Made by a program: the position numbers and the translations under genes
Origin: Microlunatus elymi
GTDB taxonomy: Bacteria > Actinomycetota > Actinomycetes > Propionibacteriales > Propionibacteriaceae
Assembly: GCF_007362775.1 (NCBI RefSeq)
Contig: NZ_CP041692.1
Coordinates: forward strand, 124,001-188,000
Length of the DNA stretch: 64,000 bases
Direction: 5' to 3'
Notes under the pieces: generated by a model
The model's database searches: none
Seen by the model: the letters and a program-made list of their open reading frames with translations, nothing else
Told to the model about the DNA's origin: nothing
Shown here: in pieces, positions 15,398-23,221 of the stretch
How the letters are laid out: every line of letters starts with the position of its first letter
Position numbering within the stretch: position 1 is the stretch's first letter

Positions 15398-17700
15398 TCC
15401 GTACGCATCGCGCGGCGGATGACGCCGCCGACGGCTTGCAGGAAACGATCTTCCGGGGATCCGAAGGCCATGTCGTCGACCATGTAGGTCCAGGTCGAGG
15501 TGGGGCGTTCCATCCCGGACGCCTCCTCGTCCAGGCCGTCGGCGGTGATCACGGCTGTCTCGAACGCCTCGGTTGCCTTGCCCAGCAGGCCGTCCCGCAA
15601 TCCGCGATAGGCCTGATCACAGGCCGAATGGAACGCCATCAGCGGGGTTTCCCGGCCGAGCGCACGCAGGTGAATGCCTTCGCGAAGCTCGTCGGCAAAG
15701 GCGAGATGATCACTCCAGGCACGGTCCAGCACATGCAGCATCACCTGCCGTGCTGCCTCCTCCAAGACTTCGGGCTCAACAGCCTCGGACAACTCCGCCC
15801 AGCGCTCAGGGCAGAGCCGGGCGAACTCGACCGCGGCAAGATCATCGCGCAGCACTCGATCGCGATACCCGACCACGTCGTTGCGCTGCGACTCCAGCTG
15901 CTGGCTGTAGTTCCAGCTGTTCTGGTGGGTGTCCAGCAGCGCACCTTCGCTGATCCGCTGGGTCTGCTCGACCTTGTCGATCAGTTGCTGGGAAGAGATC
16001 TCACCGGTCTCGTCGTCGATCGCCCACCGCAACTGCAGCTCACTGGTGTTGGGGTCATCGTCCAGGCTGACGAAGATCACCGACTCCCCCGGATCGCCCT
16101 GGCGGCCGGCCCGCCCGCGAAGTTGATCATCGAGCCGGCGGGTGTGGTAGTGCCCGTGTCCGATCACCAACAGCCCGCCCAGCTCGGCAACTTGATCATG
16201 CTCATCGGTGTCGCCGTCGCCGAGCTTGATGTCCACGCCGCGACCAGCCATCTGAGTGGACACCGTGACCGCAGCCAGCCGACCTGCTGCCGCGATCACC
16301 TCGGCCTCGACCTCGTCGTTCTTCGCGTTCAGCACGGCGGGCTCGATGCCGTCTTCCCGCAGCAGGTCGGCGATCCGTTCCGAGCCGGCAACGCTGTGCG
16401 TACCGACCAGCACCGGGCGCCGCTCGCCATGCTGTTGTTTGATCAACTCGATCATCGCCGCATCGCGATCTTGGTCGTTCTCGAAGATCCGGTCCGGCTG
16501 GTCGATCCGGATGCATTCGGCGTTGGTCGGCACCGCACCGGTCTCCAGGCCGTAGAAACCGCGGAACTGTTCGGCCGCGGCCAGCGCCGTGCCGGTCATC
16601 CCGCCGACCAGGTCGTAGCGCTTGATCAACGCCTGCACGGTGATGGTGTCCAGGATCTCGCCGTGATCGGTGAGCTCCAAGCCCTCCTTGGCCTCCACCG
16701 CAGCATGCAGACCGTCCGGCCAGCGCTGCCGCTGCGCCACCCTGCCACGGTTGGGATCGACCAGCCGTACGGTGCCGTCGCTGACGATGTAGTCCACGTC
16801 GCGTTGCACCAGCGTCTCGGCGTACAGGGCGACATTGATCTTACTCAGCAGCAGTTCGTTGCCCTCTGCGTAGAGATTGTCGACGCCCAGCAACTCCTCG
16901 ACCCGACGCAGCCCGTGATCGGTGAGGTTGACCTGCATGCCGTCGTCGGCCGACTCGTAGTCCTCCTGCTTGATCAACTTCCGGACCACGTCGGCCAGGT
17001 TGCCGCCGTCATCGGACACCGGCAAGCTGCCGGCCAGCACCAGCGGCACCTTCGCCTCGTCGATCATCACCGAGTCCGCCTCGTCGATGATCAACGCGTC
17101 CGGTTCCGGCTGCACGATCTGATCAACACTGGTCCGCAACCGATCCCGAAGCAGGTCGAAGCCGATCTCGCTGACCGATCCGTAGCAGATGTCGGCGGCG
17201 TAGGCGGCGGCGCGATGATCATGATCAACGGTGCCGGTGACCCAGCCGACCTCGATCCCGAACAGCTCGTACAGCGGTCCCATCCACTCGGCGTCCCGGC
17301 GAGCCAGATAGTCGTTGACGCTCATCACCTGCACCCGCCGGCCGCGGGCGATCATGCCCAGCGCGGCGATCGCCCCGGCCAGCGTCTTGCCCTCGCCGGT
17401 GGCCATCTCCACCACCGTGCCGTCGAGGATGCCGAGCGCGCCCTGCAACTGGACGTCGTACGGACGTTCGCCGATCGTGCGGCGCGCGCCCTCCCGTGCC
17501 AGCGCACAGAACTCGCGCAACTCGTTCCGGCCGTCCATCGGCCCCCAGAGCGCGTCGTAGCGCTCCTTCAGGCTCGCGTCGTCCAGTTGCTCGAGCTCCG
17601 ACTCCAGTTCGCCGGCCGCGACCGCAATCGTGTGCTGCTTGCCGAATCCGGCCGACCCCGGCTTGCCGACCAGCCGCCGGAGCGACGATTTCAATCCCAC
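15394..17700 (-). CDS. secA2: SecA2-type preprotein translocase ATPase
   Basis: The product has 768 residues, shorter than SecA1 (about 900) and without the C-terminal Cys-rich zinc tail. Walker A is ATGEGKT at residues 100-106, the DEAD-box-like Walker B is IIDEADSVMIDEA near 210, and helicase motifs V and VI are MAGRGVDIKLGDGD and QLRGRAGRQGDPGE. A preprotein cross-linking domain lies between. Such actinobacterial paralogs work with the housekeeping SecYEG to export a small set of proteins. No SecY2 or accessory Asp proteins are nearby. It could export surface proteins, but no client is evident. Stop codon lies inside a convergent-gene hairpin; the acyl-CoA dehydrogenase gene ends 25 bp upstream. 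Confidence 0.9.
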   Translation of the reverse strand: MGLKSSLRRLVGKPGSAGFGKQHTIAVAAGELESELEQLDDASLKERYDALWGPMDGRNELREFCALAREGARRTIGERPYDVQLQGALGILDGTVVEMATGEGKTLAGAIAALGMIARGRRVQVMSVNDYLARRDAEWMGPLYELFGIEVGWVTGTVDHDHRAAAYAADICYGSVSEIGFDLLRDRLRTSVDQIVQPEPDALIIDEADSVMIDEAKVPLVLAGSLPVSDDGGNLADVVRKLIKQEDYESADDGMQVNLTDHGLRRVEELLGVDNLYAEGNELLLSKINVALYAETLVQRDVDYIVSDGTVRLVDPNRGRVAQRQRWPDGLHAAVEAKEGLELTDHGEILDTITVQALIKRYDLVGGMTGTALAAAEQFRGFYGLETGAVPTNAECIRIDQPDRIFENDQDRDAAMIELIKQQHGERRPVLVGTHSVAGSERIADLLREDGIEPAVLNAKNDEVEAEVIAAAGRLAAVTVSTQMAGRGVDIKLGDGDTDEHDQVAELGGLLVIGHGHYHTRRLDDQLRGRAGRQGDPGESVIFVSLDDDPNTSELQLRWAIDDETGEISSQQLIDKVEQTQRISEGALLDTHQNSWNYSQQLESQRNDVVGYRDRVLRDDLAAVEFARLCPERWAELSEAVEPEVLEEAARQVMLHVLDRAWSDHLAFADELREGIHLRALGRETPLMAFHSACDQAYRGLRDGLLGKATEAFETAVITADGLDEEASGMERPTSTWTYMVDDMAFGSPEDRFLQAVGGVIRRAMRTD

Positions 17701-17725
17701 CCGAGCGACAGTACCGCCCGCCGGA

Positions 17726-19585
17726 TCAGAACGCCTGTTCGTCCAACTCCATCGCGGCCAGATCGGTGTTCTCGGCGATCACGCGCTCGGCGGAGAGCTT
17801 GGGCAGCACCGTACGGGCGAACCAGCCGGCGGAGGCGACCTTGCCCTCGTAGAAGTGCCGCTCGGGTTCGGACAGCTCGCCGTTCAGCGCTGCCAGGGCG
17901 ACCTCGGCGCCGCGCAGCAGCAGCCAGCCGCAGACCACGTCACCCAGTGCGAACAGCAGCCGGGAGGTGTTCAGGCCGATCTTGTAGAGATTTCGCGGAT
18001 CGCCGCCGGGCACCCGCGGATCCGAGGACATCGCATCGGTCGCCATCACGGTGCCGATCGCCTCGACATCCTCCAACGCCTTAGCCAGCAACGCCCGCTC
18101 CTCCTTCAACTGGCCGTTGCCGGACTCGGCCTGCAGGAAGCCGGCGACCTCTGCCTGAAGCTGGCCGAGTGCCTGGCCCTGGTTGCGGATGATCTTGCGG
18201 AAGAACAGGTCCTGGCCCTGGATCGCGGTGGTGCCTTCGTACAGGGTGTCGATCTTGGCATCGCGAACGTACTGTTCCAGCGGATAGTCGGCCAGGAAGC
18301 CGGAGCCGCCGAACGTCTGCAGCGACTCGGTGCCGAGCAGCGTCCAGGACCGTTCCGAACCGTAGCCCTTGACGATCGGCAGCAGCAGGTCGTTCAGGGC
18401 GATCGCGTCCCGGTCCTCGCGGCCCTCCGCAGCGGCGAGCGCCACCTGATCCTGGATGCTCGCGGTGTAGAGCACCAGTGCCCGCATCCCTTCCACGTAA
18501 GCCTTCTGGGTCAGCAGCGAGCGCCGTACGTCGGGGTGGTGGGTGATCGTCACGCGGGGCGCGGTCTTGTCCCGGTTGTTGATCAGGTCCGCACCCTGGA
18601 CGCGGCTCTTGGCGTAGTCCAGCGCATTCAGGTAGCCGGTGGACAACGTCGCGATCGCCTTGGTGCCGACCATCATCCGGGCGTCCTCGATCACCTGGAA
18701 CATCTGCGCGATGCCGTCGTGCACGTCGCCGAGCAGCCAGCCCTTGGCCGGTTCGTCCGCACCGAAGGTCAGTTCGCAGGTGTTGGAGACCTTCAAGCCC
18801 ATCTTGTGCTCGACTCCGGTGACGACGACACCGTTGCGCTCACCCAACTCGCCGGTTTCAAGATCGAACTCGTACTTCGGGACCACGAACAGGCTCAGCC
18901 CCTTGGTGCCCGGGCCACCGACGCCCTCGACGCCGACCGGACGGGCCAGCACCAGGTGGATGATCTGATCGGAAAGATCATGCTCGGCCGAGGTGATGAA
19001 CCGCTTGACGCCCTCGATGTGCCAGATGCCGTCCTCCTGCGGGATCGCTCGGGTGCGACCGGCACCGACGTCGGAGCCGGCATCAGGTTCGGTCAACACC
19101 ATGGTGGCGCCCCAGAGCTTCTGCGCCATCAGTCTGCCGAGCTTCTGGTCCCGCTCGGTGCCGTTACGGAACAGCATCTCGCCGAACTTGGGACCGGAGG
19201 CGTACATGTAGATGGCCGGGTTCGATCCCAAGATCAACTCGTTCATCGCCCACCGCACCGACGGTGGTGCCGGCACGCCGTCGACATCGGCGAGCAGGCC
19301 GATCTTGTAGAACTCCGAATCCATCAGCGCCCGGAAGGACTTCTTGAACGACTCCGGCAGCGGAGCGGTGTGGGTCTGCGGATCGAAGACCGGCGGCTCG
19401 CGATCCGCCTCGACGAAGGACTCGGCCAGCTTCGTCCGGGCCAGATGATCAACCTCGTCCAGGACGGCTTCGGCGGTCTCGGCGTCCATGTCCTCATAAG
19501 GGCCCCGGCCCAGGATCCTCGAGCGCCCCAGCACCTCGAACAGGTTGAACTTGATGTCGCGGAGGTTGGACTTGTAGTGAGTCAT
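17726..19585 (-). CDS. Acyl-CoA dehydrogenase, FadE5-like (long form)
   Basis: The product has 619 residues, typical of the long acyl-CoA dehydrogenases that carry an extra C-terminal domain. The start at 19585 gives [20 protein letters not shown], closely like mycobacterial FadE5, and has GAGG nine bases upstream. FAD-contact motifs are [15 protein letters not shown] near residue 165 and [10 protein letters not shown]. The likely catalytic Glu is in [14 protein letters not shown] near 440. It should oxidise fatty acyl-CoA (or another acyl thioester) to the 2-enoyl form in beta-oxidation. The promoter region holds two copies of a 14-bp palindrome, so control by a TetR-type fatty-acid regulator encoded elsewhere is likely. 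Confidence 0.92.
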   Translation of the reverse strand: MTHYKSNLRDIKFNLFEVLGRSRILGRGPYEDMDAETAEAVLDEVDHLARTKLAESFVEADREPPVFDPQTHTAPLPESFKKSFRALMDSEFYKIGLLADVDGVPAPPSVRWAMNELILGSNPAIYMYASGPKFGEMLFRNGTERDQKLGRLMAQKLWGATMVLTEPDAGSDVGAGRTRAIPQEDGIWHIEGVKRFITSAEHDLSDQIIHLVLARPVGVEGVGGPGTKGLSLFVVPKYEFDLETGELGERNGVVVTGVEHKMGLKVSNTCELTFGADEPAKGWLLGDVHDGIAQMFQVIEDARMMVGTKAIATLSTGYLNALDYAKSRVQGADLINNRDKTAPRVTITHHPDVRRSLLTQKAYVEGMRALVLYTASIQDQVALAAAEGREDRDAIALNDLLLPIVKGYGSERSWTLLGTESLQTFGGSGFLADYPLEQYVRDAKIDTLYEGTTAIQGQDLFFRKIIRNQGQALGQLQAEVAGFLQAESGNGQLKEERALLAKALEDVEAIGTVMATDAMSSDPRVPGGDPRNLYKIGLNTSRLLFALGDVVCGWLLLRGAEVALAALNGELSEPERHFYEGKVASAGWFARTVLPKLSAERVIAENTDLAAMELDEQAF

Positions 19586-19639
19586 CGTACGCACCTCGGG
19601 TCTTCGTCGAGCCTGCCGGCCGGTTCTGCGGAAGGGTTG

Positions 19640-19679
19640 TTACTGGTGAGTAACTTCGGCTGATCTTACTCGTCGGTAA
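19640..19679. promoter_or_regulatory. Twin TTACT-N4-(A/G)GTAA operators upstream of the acyl-CoA dehydrogenase
   Basis: TTACTGGTGAGTAA (19640-19653) and TTACTCGTCGGTAA (19666-19679) are two copies of one palindrome, centres 26 bp apart. They lie 55-94 bp upstream of the dehydrogenase start. Geometry and sequence suit a TetR-family repressor. No regulator gene is adjacent, so the controlling protein is probably global or distant. Confidence 0.6.
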
Positions 19680-19860
19680 CCGGCACGCCAAGATGTCCGG
19701 GACCGGGAATCGATGACAGGAATCCTGCGCCAGTCGCACTCAGCCGGCCCGATCCGGGCAGCAACTGCCGACTGGTGCACGATTCCTGCGATCCTCCGAG
19801 CGACGGACCCGCACTCCCACGGTGATTGTCAGGGCGTCCGCGGCTGGGCAGGATGGCGGC

Positions 19861-20832
19861 ATGACGCATCCCGATCCCCCCAACGAGGCCGACCAGCCGA
19901 CCCAGGTCAATCCGGCCGTTCCATCCGACCCATCCCGGGCCAATCCTTCCCAGGCTGATTCCTCCCCGGTGCAGAACGAGCCGTCGCAGGATGAGCCGAC
20001 CCAGGCCCTGGGCTCGCAGTCCGAGCCGACCCAGCAGGTCTCTTCCCAGCCGGGTCAGTGGCACCAGCCCGGTTCCGAACCTCAGCAATGGGGTCAGCAG
20101 CCCGACGACGCGGGCGCCCAGCATCCCGGCAGCACATGGACTCAACCACCGGCCAGTCAACCCACCCAGTCGCAACCGTCGGCCGGCCAGTGGCAGAGCC
20201 AGCCGTCGGCGAGTCAGTGGCAGAGCCAGCCATCGGCGAGCCAGTGGCAGACCGGACACAGTGGCCAGCCGGGGCCTGCCGGGCACTCGGCACCGGGTGG
20301 CCAGTGGGGGCAAGGCCCGTCGGGCACGCAGCAACCCACCGGCGCCCAGGCACCTCAGCCGGGCCACCCCCAGGGACAGGGGTCGGCGAATTTCGGTGCC
20401 GCACCGCAGTACCCTCCGATGGGCCAACCACCGACCCAGCCCACCGCGTACCAGAACTGGCAGCAGCCGTCCGGCCGCAAGATCGCGGACGCCAATCCGA
20501 TCCGGGCCGCCTTCGACTTCAGCTTCAGCCGGTACGCCACCCCCGGCCTGGTCAAGATCATCTACGTGCTCGCGGTGATCATTGCGGCACTGTGGTGGGT
20601 CGGTGGAACGATCATCACGTTCATCGCCGGTGCCGCGGCATCCAGTGTCACCGACATGTACGGGAACAGCAGCGGCGGCGGCACGATCTTCTTCGGCTTC
20701 GTCTACCTGGTGCTCGGCTGGATCCCGGCCCTGCTGTGGGTGCTCTTCGTCCGGGTCGTGCTGGAGGGCCTGATGGCGCTGGTCCGAGTGGCCGAAGATG
20801 CACGCGGCATCCGGGAGAAGGTCGCCGAGTAA
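19861..20832 (+). CDS. DUF4282-domain membrane protein with Gln/Ser/Pro-rich N-terminus
   Basis: The product has 323 residues from the ATG at 19861. Residues 1 to about 205 are low-complexity and rich in Q, P, S and G, including nine-residue repeats of the form QWQSQPSAS. The C-terminal quarter (residues about 210-320) fits DUF4282: an amphipathic start AAFDFSFSRYATPGLVKIIY, two membrane helices (VLAVIIAALWWVGGTIITFI and FGFVYLVLGWIPALLWVLFV) and a conserved basic tail. Topology suggests a cytoplasmic disordered head tethered to the membrane. It is divergent from the acyl-CoA dehydrogenase gene. Function of the domain is unknown to me; envelope or stress-related scaffolding would be a guess. 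Confidence 0.85.
   Translation: MTHPDPPNEADQPTQVNPAVPSDPSRANPSQADSSPVQNEPSQDEPTQALGSQSEPTQQVSSQPGQWHQPGSEPQQWGQQPDDAGAQHPGSTWTQPPASQPTQSQPSAGQWQSQPSASQWQSQPSASQWQTGHSGQPGPAGHSAPGGQWGQGPSGTQQPTGAQAPQPGHPQGQGSANFGAAPQYPPMGQPPTQPTAYQNWQQPSGRKIADANPIRAAFDFSFSRYATPGLVKIIYVLAVIIAALWWVGGTIITFIAGAAASSVTDMYGNSSGGGTIFFGFVYLVLGWIPALLWVLFVRVVLEGLMALVRVAEDARGIREKVAE
20188..20250 (+). repeat. 27-bp in-frame tandem repeat in the DUF4282 gene
   Basis: Two full units (20188-20214 and 20215-20241) and a partial third (from 20242) encode QWQSQPSAS repeats. The units differ by only two bases, so the expansion is recent. As each unit is nine codons, copy-number change would keep the frame. Confidence 0.75.
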
Positions 20833-20846
20833 CGCGCTCGGGACCG

Positions 20847-21320
20847 TCAGTTCGGGTCGTCACCTCGACCGCTGCCGAGGTGGCGGTCTGCCAGTTCGGT
20901 CAGCACCGGCAGGGCAGCTGCCAGGGTGGCACGTTGCGCTGCGGTCAACTCGGCGATTCCTTCGCTGAGCACTCCGGTGCCGGCGCAACGCAAGCCGGCC
21001 AGCGTCGTACGCCCGTGATCGGACAGCGCCAGCAGATACGCCCGCCGATCATGGTGATCTTGCTGTCGCGACACCCAGCCACCGTCGGTCAACGCCTCGA
21101 CCAGACGGGACATGCTCGGCGCGGTCACGCCGAGCGCGGCAGCAAGATCGCCGGGCCGCAGCGGACCGAGCTTCTCCAACGCGGCCAGGGCAGTCAGCCG
21201 GGTCGGCGTCAGGCCCTCGCGGGTCGCCGGCTGCCGCAGGTGATAGCCGAGCCGGTTGATCACCGTACGGAGTTGGCCGGCCAGTTGAGCGGTGTCGGAC
21301 CGCTCGGTCGAGTTGATCAT
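20847..21320 (-). CDS. MarR-family transcriptional regulator
   Basis: The product has 157 residues with the MarR winged helix: LTPTRLTALAALEKLGPLRP, the recognition helix TAPSMSRLVEALTDGGWV and the wing Q-D-H-H-D-R-R-A-Y near residue 85, whose DxR motif is characteristic. It begins within the last four bases of the upstream MFS gene (ATGA), so exporter and regulator form one operon. A GTTAGT-N8-ACTAAC palindrome upstream of the exporter is the probable autoregulated operator, released on ligand binding. Confidence 0.92.
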   Translation of the reverse strand: MINSTERSDTAQLAGQLRTVINRLGYHLRQPATREGLTPTRLTALAALEKLGPLRPGDLAAALGVTAPSMSRLVEALTDGGWVSRQQDHHDRRAYLLALSDHGRTTLAGLRCAGTGVLSEGIAELTAAQRATLAAALPVLTELADRHLGSGRGDDPN

Positions 21321-23065
21321 CCTTCACTCCTCGACCCCGCCGGCTGCTGATCCTCGGCCACTTCCGGGGCGTCGACGTGGACGTACTTGCCGCCGCGCAG
21401 AGCAGAGGCGATCGCGGCCACCACGCAGGCCAACGCGGCGAATCCGAAGGCGATGCCGAGTCCGGCGGAGAACGGCTGCGAGATCAACGAGGGAAAGAAT
21501 TCTCGGCCCGTCAGGTAGGCGGCCTGAGGTGCGGCCAGCCGACCGAGCACGGTCGGTCCGAGCAGGGTCTGGACCGGGTTGTAGCCCAGCAGCGAGGCGA
21601 ACAACACGCTGACCGGTGGCAGAGCGCCGATCTCGGCCGCGGAGGCCGCCGGCACACCTTGCGCGGTCAGTCCGGCCGTCAACGTGTGCGGCAGCGTCCG
21701 GGCCAGGCCGGTGATCATCAACGAGAAGAAGATGCCGATGCTGAGCACCATCGCGGAGTTCTGGAAGGTCGTACTCATCCCGGCCCCGACACCGCGCTGG
21801 TGCGCCGGCAGGCTGTTCATGATGCCGGCCCGGTTGGGTGCGGCGAACATGCCCATTCCGAGACCGTTGATCAACAACGCCACGGCGAACTGCCAGTAGG
21901 CGAAGTCGACCGGCAACACGTACAACCAGACGAAGCTGGCCGCGGCGACCAGCATCCCTACGGTGGCGAAGGTTCTGGCGCCGAAGCGATCGGACAACCA
22001 TCCCGAGGTCGGCCCCGCCACCAGGAAGCCCACGGTCAGCGGCAGCATGTAGATGCCGGCCCACAACGGCGTCGACTCGAAGCTGTAACCGTGGATCGGC
22101 AACCAGATCCCCTGCAGCCAGATGATCATGATGAACATCAGCCCGCCGCGCCCCAGCGCACTCAGCAACGACGCGATGTTGCCCGCTGCGAAGGCGCGGA
22201 TCTTGAACAGCTCGATCCGAAACATCGGCTCGGCCACCCGGGTCTCGATCACGCAGAAGACGACCAGCACCGCACCGCCGCCGATCAACGCGGTCAGCAC
22301 CCACGGATTGGTCCAGCCCATCGTGTGGCCGGCGTAGGGCTGGATCCCGTAGGTGATTCCGACCAGCACCGAGATCAAGCCGATGGCGAAGGTGATGTTG
22401 CCCCACCAGTCCATCCGAGCATGCCGGCGGACGCCGGTGTCGTGCAGCTTGAGGTAGGCCCAGACCGTACCGAACAGTCCGAACGGCACCGAGACCAGGA
22501 ACACCAGATGCCACTCGATCGGTCCGAGCAGACCGCCGATCACCAAGCCGACAAAGGATCCGGCGATTCCGGCCACCTGGTTGAGCCCGAGACCGAAGCC
22601 GCGTTGATCAACCGGGAAGGCGTCGGTGATGATCGCATTCGAGTTGGCCATCAACATCGCACCGCCGACGCCCTGCAGTACCCGCATGATGATCAACCAC
22701 AACACCGCCGGCGTGCCGTGCATCCAGGTGATCGACAACAGGATCGAGAACAAGGTGAACACGGCGAAACCGGCGTTGTACATCCGCACTCTGCCGTACA
22801 TGTCGCCGAGCCGCCCGAAGCTGACCACCAGGACCGCGGTGACCAGCAGATAGCCCATGATCACCCACAGCAGCAGGCTGGTGTTGCCCGGTGCCAGCGG
22901 ATTGATCCTGATCCCGCGGAAGATGTCCGGCAGCGCGATCAGCAGGATGGACGAGTTGATCACAGCCATCAGTACGCCGAGGGTGGTGTTGGACAGCACG
23001 ATCCACTTGTAGTGCGGGCTGCGTACCGCGATCCGGGCGCGCTCTGCTCGACTCATGCTCATCAT
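21317..23065 (-). CDS. MFS drug exporter, DHA2 (14-TM) type
   Basis: The product has 582 residues and about 14 hydrophobic helices. Motif A is SFGRLGDMYGRVRMY near residue 82; VLQGVGGAMLMANSNAIITD is the antiporter-type motif. A large extracytoplasmic loop near residues 460-520 precedes the last helix, as in EmrB/LfrA-like pumps. ATG codons at 23065, 23062 and 23056 all fit AGGGG in the leader; the longest is listed. It is the first gene of an operon with the MarR gene, so it probably exports a compound that inactivates that regulator. It is unrelated in detail to the other DHA2 protein at 8005-9432. Confidence 0.9.
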   Translation of the reverse strand: MMSMSRAERARIAVRSPHYKWIVLSNTTLGVLMAVINSSILLIALPDIFRGIRINPLAPGNTSLLLWVIMGYLLVTAVLVVSFGRLGDMYGRVRMYNAGFAVFTLFSILLSITWMHGTPAVLWLIIMRVLQGVGGAMLMANSNAIITDAFPVDQRGFGLGLNQVAGIAGSFVGLVIGGLLGPIEWHLVFLVSVPFGLFGTVWAYLKLHDTGVRRHARMDWWGNITFAIGLISVLVGITYGIQPYAGHTMGWTNPWVLTALIGGGAVLVVFCVIETRVAEPMFRIELFKIRAFAAGNIASLLSALGRGGLMFIMIIWLQGIWLPIHGYSFESTPLWAGIYMLPLTVGFLVAGPTSGWLSDRFGARTFATVGMLVAAASFVWLYVLPVDFAYWQFAVALLINGLGMGMFAAPNRAGIMNSLPAHQRGVGAGMSTTFQNSAMVLSIGIFFSLMITGLARTLPHTLTAGLTAQGVPAASAAEIGALPPVSVLFASLLGYNPVQTLLGPTVLGRLAAPQAAYLTGREFFPSLISQPFSAGLGIAFGFAALACVVAAIASALRGGKYVHVDAPEVAEDQQPAGSRSEG

Positions 23066-23099
23066 CGGACCCCTGGATCCAACTCAGGAAGGGCGAACA

Positions 23100-23119
23100 G
23101 TTAGTTGTCGTGTACTAAC
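23100..23119. promoter_or_regulatory. MarR-type operator GTTAGT-N8-ACTAAC
   Basis: GTTAGTTGTCGTGTACTAAC has perfect 6-bp arms and an 8-bp spacer, 35 bp upstream of the MFS start. Size and position fit the operator of the MarR protein encoded by the second gene of the operon. Confidence 0.6.
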
Positions 23120-23221
23120 CAGTCCCGACGTTAGGCCCGATCCGTGCCGGGCGCGGTCGCTTCTCAGCCCACTGCCAGCCCCGGCGACCGTCCGGCCGAA
23201 AAAGTCCTGAGCTTCGGTTGC

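Noticed and set aside
15436-18084. 882-residue plus-strand open frame opposite secA2
   Set aside because: It mirrors the secA2 and acyl-CoA dehydrogenase genes and has no motifs of its own.
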